64,000 nucleotides of DNA from Carposina sasakii (Eukaryota; Arthropoda; Insecta; Lepidoptera; Carposinidae): the NCBI GenBank assembly GCA_014607495.2, contig CP053161.1:11603115-11667114 (forward strand), read 5' to 3'. Numbering within the stretch: the stretch's first letter is position 1; each line of letters begins with the position of its first letter. The translations under genes and the position numbers were made by a program. Under the pieces are notes generated by a model. The model saw nothing but the letters and a program-made list of their open reading frames with translations, did no database searches and had not been told where the DNA came from. Below are positions 34,666 through 46,767 of this stretch, piece after piece.

Positions 34666-34837
34666 AATTTTATAACTTATTAAGTTTCTTGAGACAACTT
34701 TATGCAGGAGGTACCTACTTATCCAATCAAAACCTTGATATAAATGTTATTTTAAAAAGTCAAAGTGATTTGTAGTAAAAAAAAACTACTAGATACTAAT
34801 AATATGTATTGAGGTTATTATGGTACATTAGATATAA

Positions 34838-35170
34838 ATTAAAAATTTAAAAAAACCCCCGACCCAAAAAAAAGTACGCAATCATTATGACAAAAGGTTT
34901 AAAATGCTAAACCCTATAAAAAGCAAAAAATAACTTTTAACACTACGTAAGTACCAACTAAAGCATGGCAGACTATCTACTCGGGACTTTGTGCCACCTT
35001 TATGTCGGAGGCATAACCGATAATTTTGAACTGCAAATGGTTATCTTGGCCTGCTGTTGACCGTACGTATGAAATTTTTCATTAAATTTTGTCGCGTCGG
35101 GGGACATAAATATATAAATCGGATCATCCGTTTGGGAGCTACGATGCCACAGACAGACACATACACATTT

Positions 35171-35245
<75 letters not shown>

Positions 35246-35297
35246 CGCGTCAAACTTATAACACCCCGTCATTTTTGCGTAGGGGGTTAAAAAAACA
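34838..35297 (+). mobile_element. Family I element with opposed termini
   Basis: Left end 'aaaaaaacccccgacccaaa', right end 'ttttgcgtagggggttaaaa', so the ends are inverted. The left block (34838-35080) matches 20160-20400 in the same orientation. The right block (35095-35297) matches 19259-19400 inverted. A large CA/GA microsatellite lies inside. Confidence 0.65.
35173..35245 (+). repeat. Compound (AC)n(AG)n microsatellite
   Basis: About 22 AC repeats run directly into about 14 AG repeats. All open frames that cross it are low-complexity shadows. Confidence 0.95.
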
Positions 35298-35800
35298 GTT
35301 AAATAGCATGAAACATAACCATGAACACTTATACACTGCAAAAAGACATCGCTAAAGGAAATCTAGAGCGACATCTCTACTCCAATCAAACAATCATATT
35401 TCTGGATGATTACACCACCATTTCAACAATTACATATTCAACCAAAGACGTTATAGTTACTCCACTGAGTTAATAACTGTGCTTAGTCCGCCCATATTAT
35501 TATTGCAGTCGAGGAGGTGTAGTAACAAATTGGTCATTCTTCATATCAAGCTCCCACTGTTATGCCTTTGAAATGGTAAGTTAATTCACTTTATAGTCCG
35601 TTTTGAATTCAGTTTTCGACTTATTATTTTATAGCTACGGGTTTCGGACTTGACATTTTCTGGTGTATTTAATAAGGGCTTTGTTATGAGTGTTTATTAT
35701 AATTGATTAGATTCAAATAGGCTTTTCGTAGGTAAATAAAAATATCTTGAAAGTAGATGAAGCGAAAGAGGTGTGTTAGGATCGTAGCAAATGAAGATCC
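35298..35800. other. No gene seen
   Basis: No recognised element. Confidence 0.4.
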
Positions 35801-35855
35801 GTGATCTCTGCCTACCCCTCCGGGAAACAGACGTGATTTTTATGTATGTATGTAA
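35801..35855 (+). repeat. Family C 3' scrap
   Basis: 'atctctgcctacccctccgg' and 'gacgtgatttttatgtatgt' resemble the last 50 bp of family C. Confidence 0.45.
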
Positions 35856-36625
35856 ATATAATTTTTACATAATATATCCATAGCGTTACTTAACAATAAG
35901 TAAAATTATCATTTTTTAAATACAGGTATTAGACGGCTAACGCAACAATTTAAATGCGGCATACACTCGACATAGTGCACCCATACTAGGGCGAACACTC
36001 AGAATGCATGCATACCGAACCGAATTGGGGGAGCCCTGTGTTTAAGAGTAGATGACGATCGTTGAAATGATTGATACCGCATAAGCCCGCAGTTTTAAAC
36101 TAAAATTTATTGAAATCATTTCATTTGGACGTTTCGCCTCCCCCAACATCTTCCACTATTCTCCAGACCTAAGACTCGGACTTATCTTCCAAAGCCTTAA
36201 CGGCGCATTGTTACGTAGAGTAAAATGACGTTATACGGGATTATGTCCCAGACGTTCCGAGGCAAGATAAACAGTGGAGGCGTTGCCTAAGATTAGTGCT
36301 AAAGAGGCTCCCAGCTTCGAATGACCTAAATATCTAGCTGGCTGGTGTAAGCGGTAGATTTGCTTGTATCACCAATTTATATAAGTAGGTACCTACTAGA
36401 GTAAAAGCATTCAAGGAAATTTTATTTACTGCGTGTATAAGTATACTCTTTTATGTATTCTATGTGTCAAATTTAGGGACAGTGAAAGATGTGTATTGCG
36501 GTGTATGTTTGTTATGCTTACATGCAAAAGCTCAGGACGGACAAATTTTGATAAAACTTCGAATTTATAAGGTTGATGAGTTTATAAGGTTTATTTTATT
36601 TATCGGTCATCTAATTTCATTTTAT
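35856..36625. other. No gene seen
   Basis: No recognised element. Confidence 0.4.
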
Positions 36626-36680
36626 CATTTAACGGTCTCGCGGATGGAGTTGCGGGCATTAGCTAGTATATTTATGTATG
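36626..36680 (+). repeat. Family F edge, decayed
   Basis: 'gtctcgcggatggagttgcg' 'ggcattagctagtata' resembles the 'cgcggacggagtcgcgggcg' end of F. Confidence 0.45.
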
Positions 36681-37567
36681 TATGAGTGATCCACAACCGG
36701 TTATATATAACTATTTATTTTAATTTAATGTAGGTACTTAGGTACCAACAGTTTAAACAAAGTTTAAAATGCAAAATTTATTTGTTCATTATTCCCTACT
36801 CGATATCGCAAAGGCTAGTTTCCGAACAAAAATTAATAACCGATGCCAAACTTCGGCTAACGATTTTCATATAAACTTTGTTTTGCGTTGAAAATACTTT
36901 ATTTTGCTCCCGATTCTTGGGCTATTCAGATTTTAACGCGGAGCAAATACAGGTGGGAACTGTGATACTTAATTTTGCTTATGTTTCTCATCACAAGTAA
37001 CGCTTGTATTCTTAGTGATGACTATTCCTAGAGTTGAGAAATAGTACTTCTTGTTTTCAGTAACGAAAGAGTTAATGACTTGTTTCAACAGCCACACTAG
37101 GTCCATCGCACGATATGCTTAGGTTACATCCAGAAAGACAGTACAACTGGTGGGTGCGTTACTGATGCAATGGCTGCTTTGTTGTCGGTATCATCTACGC
37201 AAGCTAGCGGAACTAGCATTTTCCTACAGCTTTGGGCCAAACCACATCTTGTGTTCGTGGTGTGGCAGTGTCATCTATGACAAGGTTAATTCCATTAACC
37301 TCTTAGTAACAAGCGTTATTAGATCACCTCCTTATGGTAAATACTTCTAGGATTTTACTAACGAATTGTTTTCCACGGAGTTGTTTAGTGAATATTAAAA
37401 CGCTGAATGTTTGGAGTCCGTTTTCTCGATTATTGCCCGGTTGTGAATATAATTTGTTGGGAAGTTTTCGGACTAACTTTTTAAAGACGTTGCTATTAAA
37501 TTCCGATATGAATTACAAATAGAAGTTATAGCTATACAATGTTGCAATCTATTTATTATATATTATA
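36681..37567. other. No gene seen
   Basis: Two plus-strand frames of 62-66 codons (37150-37522) overlap in different phases and carry no recognisable motif. Confidence 0.4.
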
Positions 37568-37770
37568 AAAAAGCAAAAGATCTCACTATCACTTATTTTC
37601 GTTATTCTTTATACTCGAAAACTACTTCAATAATAGATATGAAATTTGGTACGAAGGTAGATGATGATTAGGAGATATCCAAATCCCAAAATAAAGGATT
37701 TTCCAAATTCGCACAGGAACGGAAAATTATAGGAATTCTTAAGATGTGGTTCTGGGCGTCCGCTAATTTG
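37568..37770 (+). repeat. Family F, decayed copy
   Basis: 'atgaaatttggtacgaaggt', 'attcgcacaggaacggaaaa' and 'ttctgggcgtccgctaattt' keep the F order with heavy divergence. Confidence 0.45.
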
Positions 37771-39440
37771 GTGTATATACCTACCTATATTATATTGCAA
37801 TTTACAATATATTTTATTCCCCTATTAAACGTTTTAGTAGATATAGGCAGGTATATCACGAAAGTCGTTACCCAGTTCAAATACAGGAAACTTTGATTAA
37901 TTTAAATTTTAATTCACAATTTAATATTTCCTTGCAATATTTAGCAGAATCGTAACTATATTTCAATTTTCTTGCGAATAAAAGGGGAACTCACATTAGC
38001 TTCAGAAAGCATAGAGACAGTCCAACTCTTAATATACGCTGGAGAGCTGTTACCGCCTTAATGATATCCAAGCCAGGCTTAAGAGCCCATACATAACACT
38101 CTATGAGACGTTTTTAAAATTTAAGTCCACACTAATGCATTTCGCCGTGTTTACTGTAAATATTTAAATTTGTTAGCGAGGTCCATTGCGCGATCTTTGT
38201 AAAGCTAACTAGATTAGCATAACACAAGCGGTCAATGAACATCGCATGTAAAATTTTATGGACAACATTCTATTGGAGACAAGTTATGGCATATTTTGTC
38301 GGTTGGATCGGTGGGAACTGAATTACTTTAAAACAAGTTACGTTTAATTTTTAAAATGCTCAGATTTTAAACATACTGTAACGCTCTCTAAACCTAAAGA
38401 TGTTTCTTGGGGGGAAAGCTAGTATTTATTATAAGTCGAGCTAAATTTAATTAAAACATTAAACAAGTCAATTTTATTACCGCTATTCTCACAATCTAAA
38501 TCACTTCCGAACAAACAAAGGGAATTACGTCCATAACCATTACCGAATGCTGGAGGCGAAATTTTGTCCCCGCTCTAATACATTTTATATTTTAAATTAT
38601 GCCTTCGTGATTTTAGGGAGATATGAAAGTGTTGCCGGGAGGCCTCTCTTACGTAATCTTTGACCCGGCCACTTCAGACTCTTTGTTTAGACCCAATTGC
38701 ATTATTACACCCCTAGGGAATGAAAAGCGCAGGGCTGCGCGAAAATGCCAACAAAAATACTGTTTGTAAAACATTTATGATCGCTCTGTAGCTCGAAACG
38801 AAAAGATATTTGCTGTCATTTCATGCAGCACAAAAAAAAATTGAATGGATACACTACTTTTGTTGAAAACAAAATAATACACTTATGCCCTTTTTACGTT
38901 CGAGGCACGATGTTCATGTATTTTAATATTTTTTATTTATGCTCCTTTGTTTTTGGTGTTTTAAATAAGCTTTTTAATAAAGTCAAATTAGTACGGATTA
39001 GCTGATAAAGTTGAAGTTTATCGTATACCGATACAGTTATCTCCGGCCTGTGCAAACATTTTGTATAAAATTTAATCCTGTTACGTCAAAATCGCTCGGG
39101 GTCGTATTATGAAATTGTTCGTTATCAACCTGGAATATCGCAAATAACGCGCTTGGGTGTTCTTGAAAATGTAAATTGTAGCTGTCAGGAAGATTTTGGA
39201 CGCATACAAAGACTTTTCATCCATTTTGATTCAATAAAGATTGGTTTGGTTCAGGTTAAGATAAAGCCCATCCTTATAATATAAGTGTGTATACTATAAG
39301 GCTGGCGCATAGGATGTAATAAAATACACCACATGTTCAGATCATGAGCATCTGGCTTACCATACCCCTACCATTATACCTTGTATATATCGGGTAAATG
39401 GATACCCATTCAACTCATCATCTTTCTGCCCTGTTCCCAT
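37771..39440. other. 1.7-kb stretch, no gene seen
   Basis: No recognised repeat. A 60-codon frame at 38823 is AT-driven and has no motif. Confidence 0.4.
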
Positions 39441-39757
39441 TTATTTGGGGTCGGCGCAATATGTACTTTTCTTCCATTCATCCCTATTATCCGTCATCTC
39501 TTTGCTCACTTCCAGTACACGCATATCCTCTGTCACACAGTCCATCCAACATTTCTTTGGTCTACCTCTTCCTTTATATCCATCCACATTCATGCACAAC
39601 GCTCTCAGGCGCAACTTTCAGACTTCCTCTTATATATTCATTTCTTATTTTATGTCTGTTCTGTACCTCAGGCCCGTCCTCACCAACAAGGACAATGTCA
39701 GCGGCAAAAAGCATGCACCAAGGTGCCTCTTCCTGGATGTCTGATGAAAGCGCATCC
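39441..39757 (-). pseudogene. RTE-type LINE reverse transcriptase, internally deleted
   Basis: On the minus strand, a frame beginning near 39757 reads 'EEAPWCMLFAADIVLVGEDG'. This is the palm region around the catalytic FADD box of RTE-clade reverse transcriptases, but the second aspartate of that box is shifted to read FAAD, which removes a metal-binding residue. After 'PEVQNR' the sequence jumps in a different frame to 'GRGRPKKCWMDCVTEDMRVL' and ends 'WKKSTYCADPK' plus a TAA at 39441. The intervening thumb region of about 100 residues is missing. Both the deletion and the frame change make it inactive. Three long plus-strand frames here are shadows. Confidence 0.75.
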
Positions 39758-40216
39758 GTTCAACTACATATATTATTAAATTACTTTTCATCCTAAAGAC
39801 TTCTCCAATTTTTTTTTATCCTAATGTCTATCCTAATAACAGATAAGCAGAATGTTTATTTACCAGTTAGGTACCCAATTTACTATTAAAAGTTGCATAT
39901 GATCCGTAGAGTTCGCCCTTATACAAACTTTTATCTACGTGTCAAAATAACGAATTGTCCATCTATCAGAATGTCGAATATTCTAGAATACGTGACCTTG
40001 TGCACGTGCGAGTCACGTGACCATCCGGCTTAAGTCAATCCCGGGCTAATTAAGTGCAGGATCAATACGGATGCAGGGCAATGGCCAGAGGATTTTTAAT
40101 GGAGCCTTGTTATCGAATGGCAATATTATGTTTGCCATGATTATGAAAAAGTAATTTATGCCGTTTTTGAAGTTAATATTATAAAAATTGATGATAGGAT
40201 CTCCTTTATTATCCTG
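39758..40216. other. No gene seen
   Basis: No recognised element upstream of the LINE relic. Confidence 0.4.
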
Positions 40217-40262
40217 CATGTCTGGTTGCTCCATTTAGGAAACACAGCTGTATGTATATTAT
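40217..40262 (+). repeat. Family D 3' scrap
   Basis: 'gttgctccatttaggaaaca' 'cagctgtatgtatatta' is the last part of family D. Confidence 0.5.
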
Positions 40263-40856
40263 TTGAAATCTTTTTTTTTTTCTAATTTATGATTACTTGC
40301 AGCTTCATTTTTGGCAGCCAGATGGTTCATACTAAGCGGATCTTGGTGGAATTTGGTTTATCTATGTTTACTCCTTCTAATCCTGTGAGCTTGAAAAATA
40401 TCTGACCCGGGTAAAGTGACCGCTTCATCCACCTATACATTAATTTCGGTTAAAATTCCTATTTCTACTTTACTCGTCTTTCATTTCACGCAAATTTAGA
40501 AATGTGTTCTGTTAATCCTTATAATTAATGTTATGTAAACCCTTGTATTTGTATTAAAATACAATGTATGTTAATTCTATTTCTTGAGTGCCTACGGTAC
40601 CCTAAAAAGGTAGAAATGTAAGTCAAAGCAAAATAACGTAATGCCTAAATATGTTTGATTGACGGCTTACAAAGCCGTCTTAGGGCGTCGAGTCAAGTTG
40701 CCTCACCGAGGGCTTACCGGATTGTAACGTTAGACGTCATAAGACGTCGTGTGTAAAGCTGTTGATTGACGTTTTGCCCTACTGAAGAAGAAACGGCGAG
40801 TAGCTAGGACTGATTGAGCGTATTTAGGTTAACTATATTACATTTATAGGTACACC
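40263..40856. other. No gene seen
   Basis: Nothing recognised. A GC-richer patch lies at 40665-40760. Confidence 0.4.
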
Positions 40857-41030
40857 TGTGCTGATGCGGGGCTTCACCTGAATACATCAGCGGCATCTCC
40901 TCCTTTTGTTCATGTCGTAAGTCAACTAAAGAAATCAGGCATTCTCTCAGGTGGTTAGCTAGCACCTTATCACTGATCATTTACGCTACTAGCTACCCCA
41001 TTCCGGGTACCCAGCCGTGTATATATGTAT
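40857..41030 (+). repeat. Family D copy
   Basis: 'ctgtgctgatgcggggcttc', 'gtcgtaagtcaactaaag' and 'gccgtgtatatatgtatgta' define both ends, with an internal shortfall of about 40 bp. Confidence 0.7.
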
Positions 41031-41998
41031 GTATAACGTCTATTCTGTATATTTTGTTTGACGCCATATTGGCTGTTTACCGGAGTTTTACATCCAAATG
41101 AGCATCGAACGAGAATTAACTGTTATTGAACATTAAACCAACGCTGGGGCATGGGTATAGTAATTTATGGCTCTGTAGGCGGCTATAAGGCTAGGTATTG
41201 GTGGGAGTTGTTTTTTTTATTTAAAAAATACTTAACAGAATCGATTTGATAATACAAGGAATCTTAGCTGGAGAAAACAATTACTAGATGATATTATTTA
41301 GTTTCACATCGCTATTTCTATGAAAACTAAAGATTTACATGATGTGCTTTATCAAAACTGGGGGTAGGCACGAACTTCTTTCCGCTGCGTAACGCTCTCG
41401 ACTCACAAGGAAAAGCCTAGATTTAGATAGATTTGACAGTTTGACGATAGCATTACGGACTTTCGATAGGTTCGTGCTTGTCCTACTAAGCCTTGAATAA
41501 TTATTCGAGGATTTTTCCATCGAAGAATACAGTTTAGGTATCATAAATTCTCATTTAACATCAAACAACGCAGGAGTCACTGCTATAGTAGCTTCTACAT
41601 CTAGAAATGTATACAAACCGATAAAACCGTCATTCATTAAAGAGTTCCTCTTTTCACATCCTTGTTCCTGTACCTCCCACATGCGCTAAAGTGCAATAAA
41701 CACAAGATTTTAATTAAGATGACAGTGACGTCATAAAGCGTCTGATTGCGCGGTTGGCGGGCTTTTTTAATGGCCGCCATATCTTTGGTTTTAGTGATGT
41801 GCGTCCGGTGTCAATTTCGGTACCGATACCAGATGTATCGATAACATGGTATTTATATTGTCAATCAAAAATCACTAAAAACCCTAATGAGTCTAAATAA
41901 AACTTGATAGTTTCTACGATTGATATCACAATATTTTAACTTGAAAATATTTATGGACTATAACATTGTCTAAAATGTCTATAAAATTAACTATAATA
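41031..41998. other. No gene seen
   Basis: 'gatgacagtgacgtcataaa' and 'atggccgccatatc' near 41720-41790 recall the CCGCCAT/GACGTCAC words of 11178-11320. No boundary could be set. Confidence 0.35.
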
Positions 41999-42262
41999 TA
42001 ATGGCCGCGTGGTGCCGGCAGAGTAGAATTCGTACCACCCCATGTCTGCCCGTGGGTATCGTACGAGGCGATTAAGGGTTTCCGGGAGGTGGGCAGCAGC
42101 GCCTCCCGTGTTGATAACAACGTCCAAAATATAAACTGCGGTCACCAGCCCGTCTGCCCAGCGTGGTGACTATGGGCAATTACCCCCTATGGCAGTCTTG
42201 TGGCGTGCCCTGGGGGAGGCCTACGTCCAGCAGTGGACTGCAATAGGCTGACGATGATAACA
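41999..42262 (+). repeat. SINE-like element with an RTE-type tail
   Basis: The head 'aatggccgcgtggtgccggc' and 'tgggtatcgtacgaggcgat' are followed by 'cagcgtggtgactatgggca' and the tail 'cagcagtggactgcaatagg'. The order is that of a lepidopteran SINE that shares its 3' end with an RTE LINE. Copies at 8981, 28351 and 43092 are 5'-truncated forms. Confidence 0.65.
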
Positions 42263-42370
42263 TTGTGTCAAATTGTATATACACTATCATTTACATATTT
42301 GCATTTCATTAGATGTAAGGTATTTATTTAAAATATCATAAATAATTTAATAACTTCCAAATTACCAATC

Positions 42371-42590
42371 TATACATATAATAAAATTGTAACGGATCGA
42401 TGTTTGTGCACGCTAATCTCAGAAACGGCTGGACCGATTTCAATGCAGTTGTCAGGAATATATTGTGACAGGTATCACTTAGCATAAAGGCTACTTTTTA
42501 TCCCGGGAAAATGTTTTTATTTCGGATAATATCGACATTTTATTTTTTCCGCAGTCTACGCGGACGGAGTCGCAGGCGTCCACTAGTTGT
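42371..42590 (+). mobile_element. Family F short copy
   Basis: 'tacatataataaaattgtaa', 'gtgcacgctaatctcagaaa', 'ttttatcccgggaaaatg' and 'cggagtcgcaggcgtccact' 'agtt' occur in order, without the tandem array of the copy at 33691. Confidence 0.7.
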
Positions 42591-43091
42591 CTAATAAATA
42601 AATAAGCCAATTCACTTCGCATATAAAATTATAGGTAGGTATAAAGTTTATAGATAAATTTAAGTTACCATAGAATATAGCACTATAACAATTTCCTTTG
42701 AATCTTAATATATTGATCAATACCAAAATTATATCAACTAAGTATAGTTAACTAGAAACTTATTTTTTGGTATAAATATCCTAACATCTTTGGTACCAAT
42801 AGTCAACTCTCATAAAACTATTATGAGTTCATTTCCAGATAGTTCTCGTTCTAGTGTAAGTACACCTTTACCCCTTTACTACCCCTCACGTACACCTTGA
42901 TACCGCAGTTATAGAGATTAAATTTGTTTGATCGCACTATCGTTTATAAAGAACTAATTGTTATGCTTAATATATTCCAGAAACATCACTGTTTACACGT
43001 GTTTCGATGTCTCTTACGTTTAATTTATTTACATTATTTGTTTTAGATTGACAAATTATATTTCTAGGCAATTAATTATATAGAATTAATA
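42591..43091. other. No gene seen
   Basis: AT-rich spacer. Confidence 0.4.
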
Positions 43092-43196
43092 ACATCGAGC
43101 ACCCTGCAGTCACCAACCCACCTGCCCAGGTGCCTTGTAGTCTTGTGGCGTGTTCTTAGGGAGGCCTACGTCCAGTAGTAGACTGCAATAGGCTGA
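43092..43196 (+). repeat. RTE-related tail (family E)
   Basis: 'cctgcagtcaccaaccca' to 'gtccagtagtagactgcaat' 'aggctgatgg', a 5'-truncated E copy. Confidence 0.6.
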
Positions 43197-43689
43197 TGGT
43201 GATATTTGTATATAACAGTACAATATAAGTCTCGCAAAAGAGAAAGCATGAAGCCAAAAATAATGAATCTTAATAATCTCTATTAATACTTCATTGTACT
43301 TGCGGCAATCACAAAAAAAATGTAAGCAGACTAACTTTTGTTCTAATAATAACTGATTTTTAATTCTATGCTTATTTCCAATTCGGTTTCGAAGATATTA
43401 CATAGTTTAAGGAGCCAACCATGCATACATTTAGACAGACTTACCTTTAATATACATTTAGATATTTCTCGAAGATAGTTATGCACACCATAGAATGATA
43501 TGTTAAGGGACTCACCCTTGGGTACTTAATCCTAAATCACCTTTGATAAATAATCTGGTATCAGAATAAGCTCTATAAATTGGTATCTACTACGAGGATT
43601 ACAGCTCTTTAAGGTATCGTTATACTAATAGCAGATTAAGCATGGTTGTCTGTTTGTTTGAAAATACTATGCACTAACTTAATACATAC
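43197..43689. other. No gene seen
   Basis: No recognised element. Confidence 0.4.
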
Positions 43690-43775
43690 ATAAATATACA
43701 TACGGCTATGTTCCCGAAATGGGATAGCCGTAACTGCAAGATCATAAAGGAAATTCCACGGCCACATTGAGCATA
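43690..43775 (-). repeat. Family D 3' fragment
   Basis: 'ataaatatacatacggctat', 'gttcccgaaatgggatagcc' and 'tgcaagatcataaagg' are the minus-strand D tail. Confidence 0.6.
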
Positions 43776-43880
43776 AATATTTATTTATATTAATTAATAA
43801 GCGTTTTAAGTTAACAAGTTTTTACATCTATCCTCGCTATGCTAAAAACTAGGTAAAATTTTTAACTAAAATATTACATA

Positions 43881-44112
43881 CTAGTGGACGCCCGCAACTT
43901 CGGCCGCGTGGACTGGAGAAAAACCAAAATGTCGAAATTATCCGGGATAAAAATATTTTCCCGGGATAAAAAGTAGCCAATGAGTTAATCCAAGGAGTCA
44001 GCTAACTCCATATCCTTATCAAAAACACTCCAGCCGTTTTTGGTTTAAAGAGTAACAAACATCCATCCATCCATACTCACAAACTTTCGCGTTTATAATA
44101 TTGGTAGGATTT
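43881..44112 (-). mobile_element. Family F short copy
   Basis: 'actagtggacgcccgcaact' at the left, 'tatccgggataaaaatattt' inside, '(atcc)' repeats near 44062-44075 and 'tttataatattggtaggat' at the right. Confidence 0.7.
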
Positions 44113-44584
44113 CTCAGGGAAAGTTACCGAGGAGGTTGAGAATTTTCTTTAGGTGCTTTCAAAGTAAATTTTCTATTATGTGCACATTAATTTGATGGAA
44201 AATCCTTCTATGTCAAGAAATGGACAGAAAAGTCTATTGAAAGACATGGACACGACCAAGCAAACCCACACATTATTAGTATGTCTTAGATATGTCAGAA
44301 TCTGTTCCCATTGACCCGGGGGATTCCGCTTACTCCCGGGATTATGTTAGTTTACGGTATTAACGCGGGACCTTAACTGACTACCGGATTTGAAGGTTCT
44401 TATGTACCTACCCTATTATTTATTCGATTAATTACTTTTATATAGTTTTACCCAACGGCGTCAGAAGAAAGGTTATGTTTTTGAGTGTTTATGTTTGTGT
44501 GTAGGGACATGATGCCATTGCTATAGAAATTATGGGGCTTCTAATCAAAATATATCAGTATAATATTAATTTGAGGACAGGTTG
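44113..44584. other. No gene seen
   Basis: 'tatagttttacccaacggcg' near 44440 may be a decayed repeat edge. Nothing firm. Confidence 0.35.
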
Positions 44585-44716
44585 CAAAGAGGTCAATCAT
44601 CATAATCATCATCATTTACAGCTCTGAGAAGTCCACTGTTGGACATAGCCTTCCCCCAACAACCTCCACTCCGACCGGTCGGAAGCAGCCTGCATCCAAC
44701 CGACAAAGAGGTCAAT
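44585..44716 (-). mobile_element. 5'-truncated RTE insertion with exact target duplication
   Basis: The insert 44598-44703 is the RTE end encoding the complement of the 'GEAYVQQWTSQ' stretch, with a 'catcataatcatcatcattt' tail. 'caaagaggtcaat' flanks it at 44585-44597 and 44704-44716, a 13-bp perfect target duplication typical of target-primed reverse transcription. Confidence 0.85.
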
Positions 44717-45244
44717 AGGGCTAGTAAAAAACAAACGTCATCCTCCTAACATTATTTACTTGTATCTATTTAATAAGACAAAAATTAAGTTCAAAACTTA
44801 ACCCAAACTCGAATAAACCCAAGCAATTTATACGCTAATATTTATTACTATTACCCAGTAAAACTCATTTCAGTCTAAACATGTAAATAAAAACTTCTTG
44901 AATAACTCACACGCAAATTCAAAATTTGGAACAAGCGCTTAACTTTCATTACTTGCTTCGGGTTTCAAATCCCATAATGACAAACTCTTCGTAATACAAA
45001 TGTGTCGAGGGACAGATAAATGTATTACGTCTGCGTATAAACGTAAGAAATCCCTGGATTTGTAAACTTTCCCCCCTTTATGATGGGTAAAGATGCTGTG
45101 TTTTGCCCTTTGAGCGATATGAAAAACTTGGGAAATGTTTCGCAACAGCTTATTTGTAACATACGCGATATAACACGTTCGGAAACTCCTTAGTCATCAA
45201 GATTTTGCTTAATTATTTCGAATAAAGAATGATAGAAACAAATG
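44717..45244. other. No gene seen
   Basis: A 68-codon minus-strand frame at 44939 has no motif. Confidence 0.4.
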
Positions 45245-45460
45245 ACGACCGATTGGTATGCTTGGTGGTGACCCTGCCTGCGACGCCATAGATCCTGGGT
45301 TCGAATCCCGGCAGGTGCAAACATTGATATGGTGAATGTCGATGTTTGTTTCTGACTCATGGATATTTCTATAATTATCTATTTATTTAAATACCGTTAC
45401 TTATTAGTTGTTACCAACGACGCAAGACCTTAGGGATCTTAGTGTGGGACGAGGTTAAAA
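45245..45460 (+). repeat. tRNA-derived SINE, family M, best copy
   Basis: 'acgaccgattggtatgcttg' head, B box 'gggttcgaatccc' at 45298-45310, 'ggcaggtgcaaacattgata' junction, and a body ending 'gatcttagtgtggg'. Other copies are at 13878 and 6239. It is not a tRNA gene because no full cloverleaf precedes the B box. Confidence 0.7.
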
Positions 45461-45774
45461 AAATCTATTTTAGTCATAAAATAAGATTTTACCTATGGAA
45501 TATTAAGCAGATTGGTTAATATTCCTGGACTAATGGCTTTGCCATTGACGTACAAAGTCGTATACCTCGCTTTATGAGTAGGTAAAATGGCTCCGTTAAC
45601 TATTTACGATGTCTTTACGGGCTGACAGATTGCTGTGTCCTCTTTTTATGCCAATTGGACAGTGCTTACTATTTCTAGAATCAAGTTGTGAAGTTAATTA
45701 TGTTATTATGAACTTTTATGACAGTGTTAGTTCAGTGATGTATCTTGGTTTAGTGCATTGACATAAATTTGCTA

Positions 45775-46086
45775 TAAGACAAAAGTTTCTTCTATGCTGC
45801 TCTGGGAGTGAAAAAAAAACGTATAAATACTACAGCGGCTTCTCTTCCCAGGCATACTGTATAAGTCAGTAGAGGGACAAGAGGGTTTTGGTGTTTTGTA
45901 GGCGATGGGCTGACCACCTGTCACTACTAACCGAACTTGTACATCTCAACTATACCCTCAAAATTGGTCAGAAGTGGCACCATGTGGTTCTATCGGCCCT
46001 TGGTGCTCTGCCTTCCCCGTAAGGGATAATGGCGTGATTATATATGTATATACATATATGTATGTAGGTATGTAAGACAAAAGTTT
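45775..46086 (+). mobile_element. Family C retroposon with 14-bp target duplication
   Basis: The body 45789-46072 runs from 'cttctatgctgctctggg' to a TATG-type repeat. It is flanked by exact 'taagacaaaagttt' at 45775-45788 and 46073-46086. It sits directly upstream of the LINE relic at 46137. Confidence 0.85.
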
Positions 46087-46136
46087 TATGAAGATAAATT
46101 CTATAGATAGGGTATGAGAATATAAGAGACCATCCT

Positions 46137-46322
46137 TTGAGGTCTAATACAGCTTCCTTACTAAAAACTCCTCGTCACAATTCAGTTGCTTATAACTTCT
46201 CTTTCACTGTCTATGCGGTAAAGCTATGGAACTCACTGCCTCACTCTGTGAGAGACTGTCCATCAGTTGATGTTTTTAGGAAAAGATTGAAGGTCCATTA
46301 TTTATCTCTCCCATCTTCTTGA
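46137..46322 (+). pseudogene. LINE ORF2 C-terminus, 5'-truncated
   Basis: The frame reads 'TPRHNSVAYNFSFTVYAVKL' and then 'WNSLPHSVRDCPSVDVFRKR', ending 'HYLSLPSS'. The 'RT..Y..SF...AVKLWNSLP..IR..PS...FK..L' pattern is the closing segment of many CR1/L2/jockey-type reverse transcriptases, after the thumb and without catalytic residues. The 3' UTR runs to an AATAAA and an (AAT)n tail at 46687, and an independent copy of that UTR is present at 29186. The 61-codon remnant starts within the ORF, as in ordinary 5' truncation. The exact clade is not certain. Confidence 0.65.
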
Positions 46323-46687
46323 TAAATAAATAAATAAAATAAAAATAATTACATTTGATGTTATTTTTATCCTTTAGTTTGTATACTATTTATCTATGCT
46401 TATCTATGTTTATGCGTTTTATTTAGGTATTTATGTTTATGTAGTCTATTTAGATATTTTTGTTTATTTTAGGTTTATGTCTTTTCTTTTATTTAATTAT
46501 TTAGTTTATTGGTCTGTTTGTGTGCACACATACCTACCTCTTATGTTAATTTCTCTTTCACGGTTGGTTTGCTGGAAGAAATCTCTTTTAGAGATAAGCA
46601 CGCCTTTGTACATTTTCTTTGTCATAAACTTTATTTGTGAAAACTTTACTGTGTACAATAAAGCATAATAATAATAATAATAATAAT
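46323..46687 (+). other. LINE 3' UTR with (AAT)n tail
   Basis: It contains 'gaagaaatctcttttagaga', 'aagcacgcctttgtacattt' and 'gtgtacaataaagc', then about seven AAT units at 46667-46687. The poly(A) signal is within 'caataaagc'. Confidence 0.65.
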
Positions 46688-46767
46688 TTTAACGGTACCG
46701 TTCATTGAGATATAAAATACATGATATAAAGCATGTCTACATACATCACTAAATAAATAAATAAAAT

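Noticed and set aside
35000..35341. Cysteine/valine-rich 113-codon minus-strand frame and its plus-strand counterpart
   Set aside because: They are translations of the (AC)n(AG)n microsatellite.
39381..39796. Three overlapping plus-strand frames of 99-132 codons
   Set aside because: They are shadows of the RTE reverse transcriptase relic on the minus strand, which carries the recognisable motifs.
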